Assembly: GCF_932526225.1 (NCBI RefSeq)
Contig: NC_064034.1
Location: 10,541,387 to 10,605,386, forward strand
Direction: 5' to 3'
From: Nematostella vectensis
Lineage: Eukaryota; Cnidaria; Anthozoa; Actiniaria; Edwardsiidae
Length of the DNA stretch: 64,000 nucleotides
Position 1 is the first letter of the stretch, and each line of letters begins with the position of its first letter. The notes beneath the pieces are model-generated. The model was not told the DNA's origin. It worked only from the letters and a program-made list of their open reading frames with translations, and made no database searches. Position numbers and translations under genes: made by a program. Of the stretch, positions 47,682-58,700 are shown in pieces.

Positions 47682-50600
47682 ATGGCGGACACAAGCGGAG
47701 AACATTGTGCGCCAGAAGTTTCAGGATATCACCCATCTTATTACTGGTCTCACTTATCTTACTTTACTATCTACTTCACACAAGGCATAGAGATATTAGA
47801 GTTCTACACCAAGGTAATATTGCTCTGAAATTAATGTAATTTTCGACCATAGTCTCAAATGTTTTTCGGCATTAAAATTGCGAAGCATGATATTGACATG
47901 GTATGGGTGCCTATACTTACATTATAATATCCTTGTTTGTTTCTACTTACATCACACGATGCGGGTTATTGTCAGCACAAGGTGTTACACCGTCGCCAAG
48001 TTGTTGATTTGCCTCTAATCCATTCCTATTTGATGCAATGTGATGATAATATTCGCTTCCCTTCACAGGTCCCGTTCTATCATGTCTTGTTCGAGATCGC
48101 CCTTGTTCTATGGATATTATGGTTGCTACTCTCAAAGAGTTATCGCTTCAGAGAGCTGTCTTTGGAGCTAACAGAAAAGGTTTGTATATGATAATGAAAA
48201 AAGAGGGACTACCTAAATCTCTTTGGGTAATGATAACTTCCCTTGCCTTCTCTCCCCTATAACAGTGTTGACATGGAGAGTTGTCAGCTCTAGATGTCAG
48301 TAGCGGATCTTGGGGGGAGGGTTTAGGAGGTTTAACTCCCTCCCTTTGGGCTACTAAAAAGCCATATGTAACTAAAACAATTACCCATTCCACCTTAGTC
48401 ACTGAGCCAAACCCCCCCTTTAGCCAAAAGCTAGATCGCCCTTGGATGTTACATATACTCTGGAGGAATTGTTTTTTTTTCTTTTCTTCTATCAATGCAT
48501 CCATGCATGCAGCTGCCTCTTGGTAAATTTGGTATGATTTAGAAAAGACAATATCTGTGGCTTGCCCCCCTGAACAAAGTTTTCTAGCTAGGGCCCTGTT
48601 CCTCATTACACAAAATTTCGCGATTTTGGGATGGCGATATTTGGCAACACTTTATTTTTGCGATTTTCCTATTTTTGTAAAAACCAGATCACTATTTTCA
48701 CGATTTCACGATTTTGGAATAATAATAATATCAAGCAAAACTGAAACAATTTGTAACAAAAAGATGCATAGGCCAATTTTTGTTTCATAAAAATCTATAA
48801 ATACAAGTCCAACTCAACTCCTTACCGTACTATATGTACATTAGATTACTAACTTTGTGTTTCCACAAAGCTTATTAAACAGCCAATAATCCCCAAAAGG
48901 CTTCTTGTGTACTCACTTAATTTTCACGCATCCTAATTTTCGCGGCACTTTATTTTTCACGAATTTTTTTAAATCGCGATATTTACAATATTAAAGGGAC
49001 GCGAAAATTAGGACGCGTTAAAATTACGTGAGTACACAAGAAGCCTTTTGGGGATTGAGTGTAATAAGGTACTGTGTGTAATAAGGTACTTAAAATAGAA
49101 ATGAATTGACCATACAGGAACAAGAGGAGCTGATAGACGAATGGCAACCTCAGCCTTTAGTGCCATCCAGCCATCCTTATCCTGAAGATGTCATCACTCC
49201 CAAAGTTATTGATGGGTGAGAGAATACCTTGTTCATTATAGCTTCCTAATTCTGGTCAGACCAGTCAGTCTAAATTTAAGGCAAAACATTTGGAAATGTT
49301 TATAATACCTAGAAAAATATGGACAACAGCCAAAATGTTCTTGTTATATGTTTAATGTGGCAGGGAGCATGTTTTCTAATATTCTTTATGTTAAATAATT
49401 TATTTGATTAATTTATTTATGTAATAAATCTCAATTGCAGGAAACCAGGTCATAAGGTCCATGTCAATGGTCAAGAGTGCTTAAACCTGGCAACTTTTAA
49501 CTTCTTGGGATTTGTGGGGAACCCGCGGATTGAGGTATATATTAACAAACTGCCCGGTTCAGAAGTCTACGGCCTTGTTTGGTCAAACATGCTAGCACAC
49601 TGGATTTGTAGTATGTGTGTGTAACATTTATATCAGACAATTATAAGTTTTATAATTATATATAGTATGTAACATTTATATCAGACAATTATAAGTCAGT
49701 CTCTACAGGCATTCATCTACAGTAAGGTGGGGGGGACACACTTCACTTAAGGTACCAAGGGAGGCTAAACTGGGTCCACCTTGAAAAATCTAGCTGCGCC
49801 ACTTTTAAATATTTTGCTATCTACTTCCCGTGTTACGAAATGCATGTCATATGCATTAAAATCAAGAAAGAATAAGACTATCTGACAGGTCTTGGGACAA
49901 CAGAAATAATGACCATGCCTGTCCACACCCCCCCCCCCCCCCCGACAAAGTCCAGGGGGTCACCTATTAATAGAGGTACAGTACTTTCGAGAGAATCTAT
50001 TTTTTGACCCCTGATTTTTCTTTAATACCTTAACCGCCAAAACGTGGGGAATTCTTATCAAGGGCTTGTCAAATATCTCTGATTGAACCCCTCCCTCCCC
50101 CCCCCCTCTCTCTCTCTCTCTACAAGAATGTGTAAGCCCCACCATCACCAGTTGTTTTTTACCCCACCCCCCTCAATGCAGGTCAATGGGGTTAAAAACC
50201 TGTTTCTATTTCTTGAGAAGTGAAGCCTGCATCACTGTGTTATGCTACTCTCTAATAACTGCACATTATGTTTAATTTTGCTTTGTCATAATTTCCAGAG
50301 TTCTGCAATAGACACACTTCGCAAATATGGTGTTGGCTCTTGTGGGCCGAGAGGATTTTATGGCTCAATAGGTAATCAACTGTGCCTATTCTATATTACT
50401 AGGTGATCCTCCTTAGAGAGTGCGAAGACTTCTTCAGGAAACTCTCCTTCAGTAAGCTATATGTTTCTTAACCAAGTGATTTTTTTTAAGATGTTCACCT
50501 ACACCTCGAAGAGCGTTTAGCCAAGTTCATGCACACAGAAGAAGCTATCCTGTATTCCTATGGCTTCTCTACTGTTGCAAGTGCAATCCCAGCATACTCC

Positions 50601-53600
50601 AAGAGAGGAGATGTATTGTTCTGGTGAGTCCCCTGCAAGCTGACTAGTCCCAATAGTTGGGTTTGAAATTCACTAGAGATGTGGACTAATAAATCATACT
50701 GTAATATACAGTGCTGGAAGCCATAGTTTTTGACAAATTTGATCTATTTCCCATTTTTTTATAGTGTTTTATTTGTATTTTTATTTTCTTTGTCTGTCCA
50801 TTCTTTGTAATTTATGTAAAGTTATAGCTAAGTTATAGTTCGGATTTGTATTCCACTAGACACGTGGACTAATAAATCATACTGTAATATACAGTGCTGG
50901 AAACCATAGTTTTGACAAATTAGATTTTTTTTTTCCCATTTTTGCATCAATGTTTGATTTGTATTTTTATTTTCTTTGTCCTTTTTTTGCTTTGTAATTT
51001 ATTTAAATTTATAGCTAGAAAATAAGTTAATTTTGCTTTATACCTGCTAGATCTCCTTTTAGCCAAATGAAACGAACCTCGATTTTATGATGACGTTCCT
51101 TTCTCCCGGCGGAAATACAATAAAATGTATGAGAAATTACCTATACAACGATATTCTCGATTTTACGGTACAAATCTGTTCTCCCAAGCGTAATTTTGAC
51201 CTCGATACAAAAATATTACTGATTCTGTCTATCAACAAAGAGAAAAAACTCAAGACACCACACACGTACAGTACAGTTAATCAGTTTTCTTGACTTTAAA
51301 GTCTCTTGTTAAATGCAGATTACAGTTTACAGAAAGTAACTGTACAGTCTTACACAGAGTACAGTTACAATATTATTATTTTGTAAAAGTTGATCATTAT
51401 TTTGTAAAAGTTGATAATCAACCCGACCTTGCGATATTTTCTATGGATTTTCCTTTATATCGTAAAACCAAGGACCTCTTTCTAACAATACCTCGATTTT
51501 ACGGTACATTTTCTTTTTCCCGAGGCACATAGCAAAATCCAGGTTCCTCTGTATGTATTTGCAAACAGCTCAACAGAAACAGTTGGCACAAATAAATTTT
51601 AACTAGAATATTGCTAAACTGGCTTTATGAAAGAATATTTTTCTAATCTGTATGTTTCTTCTCGATATAGTGATAAGGGTGTGTGCTTTGCTATCCAGCA
51701 AGGTGTGACGGCATCTCGTAGTAGGGTGATGTGGTTTGAACATAATGATATGGATGACCTTGAGCGGCTTCTCAAGGAGCAGCAAGAAAAAGACAGAAAG
51801 GTCCAAATAGTTAAATTCATTTTCAACATTATGATAGGTAAAATAAGAGCAATCATCTGATTTTTTTTGTCTTCAGAACCCCAAGAAGGGAAGTGTTACA
51901 AGAAGATTCCTTATTGTCGAGGGGTTGTATATCAATCATGGTACAATAGCACCATTGCCAAAATTGGTATGTCACTTTTTCAAGGCTGTTATCACAGTCA
52001 CGATTGTCTCAAAATAGCATCTGTGTTTTCTTTTTTATCAAAACCTCAGTTGGAGCTGAAAAAGAAGTATAAAGTCAGAATTCTAGTAGATGAGAGCTGT
52101 TCCTTTGGTGTTCTTGGAAAGACGGGCAGAGGCGTAACAGAGTATTATGATATCCCTGTAAGCAATTTTTATGTTACAATGTGTGTTCCTTGTTATATTC
52201 TTGTCAGCTACTGCATCCTTTATTTGAATGCTTTCATGTTTTCTTCTTAGTGATAACCATTGGTTTTTGCCTACAGGTTGATGATGTGGACTTGATATCT
52301 GTCTCCATGGAGAACTCCTTGGCAACTATTGGGGGATTCTGCTGTGGAACATCTTTTGTAGTAGATCACCAGGTATGTACGTAATACATTAGGGGTGTAA
52401 CCAGGATTTTCAGTCGTGATAGTGCTATCAAAAGGTTTATAAACAGGTAATCCATCAAGACAACAGCTTAAAGAGGCACTTGCATTCTTGTTGAAAGAAA
52501 ATTATGAAAGAATGCGCCACAAAAGAATGTAAAATTCCTGTTTACTTAATCCAAGTGCAATACATAGAAAGGGACCTATTTATCGTGAAATGTATTATAA
52601 GTGTGTGGGAGACCTACCATAGTTGGATTGCGCTATGCAATTTCAAGATTTTCACATTTCCAACCACTGGATGTGATGTGGTAATATTTTATATCTGCAT
52701 GTTTCTTTTTGTTATACCACTTGGTTTTGGCTACCCTGGGTAGCCAAAACCAAGTGGAATAACAGAGTCTCGAGCTTGGTTCGTTTACTATGTGCTGACT
52801 CGTAAACAGATGAAGCTTGAGCCTCTGGTACCCAGGATAGATTTTGGCTGTTTTTGAGCTTAACTGAATTTACAATAAGAATCACTGTTCGGCTGTGCAA
52901 GTACCCCTTTAAGGTTGGTTCTCACTAGGAAGCAGTCCCAAACGGAAGCACAACACAAACGAGAATCGGTCAAACACAAGCGCAAGAGAATCAAGCAGTT
53001 GTGTTCTCTTGCGCTTAAGTTAACAACATGTTAACTACATGCGCTCCGCTTGCGCTTACGTCCAAGTGAGAACCAACCTTTAAGGAAGCTAAGGAGGTGA
53101 TGGCAACCATAGCTCACATATACTTTGAACTCAATGTTTTCTTGAGTAAAAATCTGTTTATTTGCAGAGATTATCTGGTGCTGGCTATTGCTTTTCTGCC
53201 TCTCTGCCACCAATGCTAGCTACTGCTGCTATTGAAGCTCTTGACATTATGGAGGAAAAAGATGGTTAGTATATGTATATACCAGGTTCCCTTTTACAGC
53301 AATCAGATCCAGAACATCACAAATAAATGGGTCACAGGATTTTAGAAAAGTGTGGCTTTTTTGACAGCCCTAGACCCCAATTTGATCATTGACCATAACA
53401 AAAGATGATTTAGATGAAAAAATCACACAAACAGCTATTTGACTTTTTATCTGCATAATACAAAAATATTTGTTGTTGTTTTTTGTTAGGTATGTTTAAT
53501 GATCTTCAGATGAAGGCAAGACTTTTCCACCAAGAGTTGAAAGGGTTAGTACAAGTAATTTTTACCTTTCTTGAAAGCAATAAAAGACAAGTCTATTGAG

Positions 53601-54707
53601 TTTTAAAAAAATTAAAAATAATATGATTACTATAACCTGTAATATGGCATAATCTTTTTTAAAGCTATGCTTCCTTATTTTCATGACATTTTGCTGTTCT
53701 GATGTCAACAGAATCAAGGGCTTGCGAATTGACGGAGAAAGAGATTCTCCTATCATTCATCTGAGAGTTGCTCACACCAAGGGTAGCACAGAGGATGAAA
53801 GATTGCTCAAAAAGATTGTTGACAAGGTCAGTGAAGCAATTGCTTTCGTCTCCAAGTTACAGACAAATTGGGAACCAGGGTGCTCTTATTGTACTACTCC
53901 TACCTCCAATCCCTTCACAAATAATGCAGTAGCAAGCTGTGACCCTAGAGTCCACAGTACAAGCATCCACACGTTTGGGGCAGAGGATCGTTTCACCACA
54001 ACACCTGATGTCTGCTTGAAATTGAGCCAACTGTGACCTTGACTATGGAATTTTTGTCATTGCTTAACAGGCGTTTGAAGAGAAAGTGGCCCTGACTATT
54101 GCAAGGTACTTGAAGGACCAAGAGACCTTTCCTGTTGAGCCAAGGTATGTCATTTATCTTTTTATGGCTGTGCTATTCAATCTACAGTGAACCTTGAATT
54201 TTTAAAATTGTTAATGTTTTGTCAAAAGAATGTTCAAATCACAGGACCTGGAATTGTGATTACAAGATTATCATTATGTCAAGGATAGTTTTTTCAAGTT
54301 TTACTGTAAATTAATATTCCAGTATAAGACACATACACAAAATATACACATATATGTGTATATTTTAAATTGTATAAAATTTTTCACTTGTATTATTTAT
54401 CCTCCCCCCCCCCCCCTCCCCGCACATCATAAAAAAAAAGCATTTTTACCTTAGCAATAAAATGGGTTCGAAATCAGAGCCTCCCCCATATATGTGCCTT
54501 ATTTGGGGCATGAAAGTTTGATAAGCACTGCTTTGCTTGTTCAAACAATTACAGTACCAATCTTCACAAAAAGTGAACTTGAGTAATTTTTACTTTTATA
54601 TGCTTTTCAGCATTCGCATTACAGTCAATGTGGATCTAACAGAAACAGAAATTCATAGTGCTGCTCAGGTTATCAAGAATGCAGCAGACAGTATATTAGG
54701 AGGATAG
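47682..54707 (+). CDS. SPTLC1: Serine palmitoyltransferase subunit 1 (SPTLC1/LCB1)
   Basis: Fifteen exons: 47682-47813, 48069-48179, 49118-49215, 49441-49534, 50299-50371, 50491-50623, 51671-51800, 51877-51966, 52050-52157, 52277-52372, 53168-53264, 53490-53544, 53712-53826, 54071-54144, 54611-54707; phases agree, 500 residues (human 473). It is the structural subunit of the ER enzyme that condenses serine with palmitoyl-CoA, the first step of sphingolipid synthesis. A membrane segment lies near residues 50-70 ([14 protein letters not shown]). The aminotransferase-like fold carries [13 protein letters not shown]; its Cys160 corresponds to human Cys133, mutated in hereditary sensory neuropathy. 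Further matches are [61 protein letters not shown] and [15 protein letters not shown]. As in the family, the PLP lysine of the partner subunit is absent. The N-terminus is about 25 residues longer than human. Confidence 0.95.
48600..49060. repeat. Dispersed element, copy A (SPTLC1 intron 2)
   Basis: The 3' part holds an inverted repeat (arms about 48884-48916 and 49028-49057, around CCCCAAAAGGCTTCTTGTGT) enclosing short AATTTTCGCG-type words. The whole block aligns in reverse orientation to 59533-59895 in UROD, sharing CATAAAAATCTATAAATACA, AAAGCTTATTAAAC and GGCTTCTTGTG in order. Confidence 0.75.
50655..51030. repeat. Tandem duplication of about 180 bp in SPTLC1 intron 6
   Basis: Both halves contain GTGGACTAATAAATCATACT, ATATACAGTGCTGGAA, CCATAGTTTT and TTGTATTTTTATTTTCTTTG in the same order (first copy near 50680, second near 50866). 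Confidence 0.85.
52717..52757. repeat. Perfect 20-bp palindrome in SPTLC1 intron 10
   Basis: CCACTTGGTTTTGGCTACCC is followed after a single T by its exact reverse complement. It would form a cruciform or tight hairpin. Confidence 0.85.
52909..53083. mobile_element. TTAA-flanked MITE in SPTLC1 intron 10
   Basis: TTAA at 52909-52912 and 53080-53083 flank inverted ends GGTTGGTTCTCACT and AGTGAGAACCAACC. About 170 bp, no coding capacity. TTAA duplication suggests piggyBac-type mobilisation. Confidence 0.65.
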
Positions 54708-55708
54708 GCTGGCAGAGAACCTTTGCAGTGTCTTTGCAGTGTCCCTTGGCACACCTGTCATCTCTCCCTGGAGATTTTGGACTCCTTCTCCCGCTCTCTC
54801 ACATTGAGCACCAGATGTGCTTTTTAGCAACTTTTTTTTTACTTCTGCAAAGATATTCCATGGAAAATCAACATTTTGCCTATTTTCTATTAAAATGATT
54901 TTAACAATAATTCCCTCGTGTAGCGCAATTAATCTTACACCCTCAAGGGATCTATAAGTGGATTTTGCATGAGAGCTTTCTACTCGGCAGACGTCTGCGA
55001 GTGTATACCAACCCCTCCCCAAAAAAATGATATAACCCTCCCCTCCCCAAAAAATTCTTAAGCCTCAAGGGAGGTTGCAGAGGTATGCGGATGGTTGTTA
55101 TTTTTGCATATTGTTTGTTGTTTTCTTAAAAAAATCTATACTGCAGTATGTAATATCATTGGTCATTGAAAGGATTGGAGAGGAGAATAAAAGAAAGGAG
55201 AGTAAACAGCAATAATTGTATGCAAAGCACTGTATTATAGATACTCAACTATATGGCACTTACAGTTCCTATATATAGAAAAAAGTATTTTTACTGTTTC
55301 ACCTTTTCGTTTCAATAAAGACATTATTAGCAATGTAAAAAATATGATGTTCCATAATGATGTATCATATTTGAAGTTCCACTAATAATAAACCGAGTTC
55401 TTTAAGAAATGAAACATCTGATATATGAAATAAATCTTTATTTGAAAATTGTTAAGTTATTGATGTTATTGTATTTTATAATTATAAACTAGTAATAATC
55501 TATAAAGCACAGACATGAAGCTCCTAAATCATGAAGGCTATCAAGTCAAGTTGCATGATTGAAATTCTTTCATATTAATAAGGTATGGCTGAGGAGGGAC
55601 TGTTATAAACAGTGATAATAATACTATCTTTTGCTTGTAAATCATTGTAAATGTACTGTAGATTGATTACTACATATGGCTTGCAATTGCTAAGACGCAA
55701 GATGAAAA
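54708..55708. other. Tail-to-tail 3' region between SPTLC1 and UROD
   Basis: AATAAA at 55314-55319 (and 55186-55191) are candidate polyadenylation signals for SPTLC1. TTTATT at 55437-55442 is an antisense AATAAA suited to UROD, about 270 bases past its stop. No gene is seen in between. Confidence 0.6.
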
Positions 55709-58700
55709 TCAATCATGAGAAGCTGATATTCCTCTCTGTCTTATAGTTTCTGAGTATGAGTGAACAGTATCAATAAAGGTCTTCAGTTTGTCTGGGTCAT
55801 GGTCCGGATGCATGCCATGGCCAAGATTAGCTATGTACCGCTGGATGCCAAATCCACGTACCATTCCCTTGACAGCATAGACAATATCCTCCTAAAACAG
55901 TCAAGATGATTATATCAGTATGCAGAAATAACCTGAATCAAATGAAACCTAAAAAGAACCAAGGGGGAGGCAATAAAACCTCTGGCCATGACCAGCTCTG
56001 GTTGTGCTGTCCGCACCAGTATTACTAGTGGAAAATATAAAAAAAAAATTAGAAGAAAAAACATCCTCATTAGGTAGGGTCAGACTTACATGACTACCAT
56101 ACAGTGCAGCAGGATCCAGGTTTCCTTGTAAGGTCACAGTAGGAGCTACAATCCTGTAAGGTGAAAAAAATAACTATATTACAACTGAACGTTTTTGGAG
56201 AACTTAAACCACACAGCAAAATTACAGAGGAATTATATAGTTTCAGTACCTTGCTTCCTTTGAAGACATTGTCCAGTCTAGACTAACAACATCGTATCCA
56301 CACTGGGACAATTCCTTTATTGCATAATGGGCACCTTTTGCAAATACAGTCTGAAATGGTAGCAAGATTGGAGTATTATTTAGGGTAATGATGAAGACAA
56401 ATAATTATGCAATTGGTGTGAGCACCATTTACACAGCCTAAAATGGAAGCAAGAAGGGGGTATTATTTAGAGAAATGATAAAGACAAATAATTATGCAAT
56501 TGGTGTGAGCACCATTTACACAGTCAGAAATGTTAGCAAGATGGGAGTATTATTTAAGGTAATGATGAAGAAATAATTATGCAATTGGTGTGAGCACCAT
56601 TTACACAGTCTGAAATGGTAGTAAGATGGAGGTATTATTTAGAGAAATGATAAAGACAATGATAAAGACATTCAATTGCCGTGCTTACCATAGGCACTGC
56701 ATCCGGACCAAGCTTTTCCTTGACCTTCTCCGCTATCTGTCTCAAGTAGGGCAGGGAGAATAGCATGAACATGTCATGGCCAAGAAGCCCCCCGTGTGAT
56801 TCAAACACTTGCAGAATCTAACAGAAAGAAAAGTATGTCTGCGAACCAATCTAACCTGTTGGTGGGTCTTTGAGAAGGTCAAGTTCCCCTCCCACTCTAA
56901 TTGTAATGGACCCAGGTGCACCCCATCCCCTTCAGACAGATGTTTCAGAAATGAATCTTGGGGCCAGCCCCTCCCCCTTGAAGAAGATTGGCCCCTGTAT
57001 ATGGACCTAATACTCTGCCTTTCACTGAATATCAGCCAAGCACACAATGTCACCTGTGAAATATAAGGACCACATTTCTGACAGTAAATAGAATACAGAC
57101 AACGTTAATCTCATGAAAAAAGTCACAGCTATCCACCTTGGCCACCTTCTATATACCATGACAACGATTGATAATGGCATATATGCTAGACCATACTCAA
57201 ACCTCTAGACTCTGCCTCTAAAATCTGCAGCATCAACTGGCTAAATAATATGCTAACCTGTGCTCCTGCTCTGGCTTGAAGCACCAAATGCTCGACAACA
57301 GCATCTGTTAGTATCTGTAACAGCTTGCTGCTTGCCTCCATGTGAGCATACAACCACTTCCTGCTCTTGGTGAAGTTTGTACTGCCACCACCCTCGATCA
57401 TGTAGGACATAAGTGTCCACTAAATAAAGTTTGGAATATACAGAAGATAGTTAAACAACAAATTGCATTGAACTGTCATTTATTAATTGCATGTACTTCA
57501 ATTCAAAGAAATTCCATTGCAAATACCGGTGCTCCTGTGAACCCGAAAAGGGGAACTTTGCCTTCAAGCTTGTGTCTTGTGAGAGTGATAGCTCTGTACA
57601 CATAGCCGAGGCCTTCAGATATATTTGCATTTTGATTTAATTTCTGCAAGGAGAACAATTATTCAATAATTTAAATAGGTTAACAAGAAAAAAATCAAAC
57701 AGAAACTATTTTATTAGAAGTTGTTGAGGTTCTAATGGATCTCTGTATAATTAAATAATAATAATAGTTTATTTAACCACGTAAAAACACCACCTAAGAG
57801 CCAGAGGCTCGTTATAATGTGTACCTGAAATAAAAAAAGGAAATAAAATGAATGATAAGACTATTTACAGGAGTAATGTATATTTGAATAATATTTTAAA
57901 ATTATAAAGCTATGTATATTTTAATAAACTATTCTAACTAAGATATGGTTACAATTAAAAAACCTATTGGCCCATTTGGGCCCGTAGCAAGCGTTAAAAG
58001 AGGGGAGGTCTTTTGCCTTCCTCACTTTAACTGGTGTTTCGCTCCAGATTATTGTGGCTATATAAGAGAAAGACTTGTGGCCATATTCTAAATTAAAAGG
58101 CGGCAGCTTAAAGCCCCATTGGCAACCAAAGCGATTGTTGTAGTTTTGTAATAGCGACATTGTCTTGTGAGCGATTTGATTGGAGGACTATAATACGCAT
58201 AATTATTCACTACCGACACTCTGAGGTGCGTGTTTCATCTTGTTTTAGCCGGTAAAGAAAGCTTTTCAGCCACTGTTTCCACAGGTAGCCCAGGCTCATG
58301 GTGAGTGTATGTTTATTACATAGTTTGTATGAGAGAACAAATCTCGTTGAAATAAATATTCTGATTTGAAAATAAGACAGTAGCTTGACGTTGCTGCTAC
58401 TCAAACCCGCCATTATTTGCCATTTTAAGCTGTTTTGCCACTGCGAATTTTTCCTGTCGCCATCTGTATATGAAATAGACAAGGTTGCAAACTCTGACAA
58501 CTGCCAAATTCCAAAATAGAGCCTCGATCTGATGTTGCTTTGGTTGCTTATGGGCCTTTAAGGCGTATGTATAAAATACTTCACATACCTCAATATCAGA
58601 TGGATCATTCAGTGGTTCAGGGAAATGGGGACCCTTGCCCGGCACCATTTCCACAGTCATCCCAAGCACCTGAAAATAAATTGTATTTTTCTTTAATGGA

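Noticed and set aside
51060..51545. Possible pogo/Tigger-like element (CCTCGATTTTACGGTAC twice)
   Set aside because: The repeated words suggest a transposon relic, but I could not define matching inverted ends or a target duplication.
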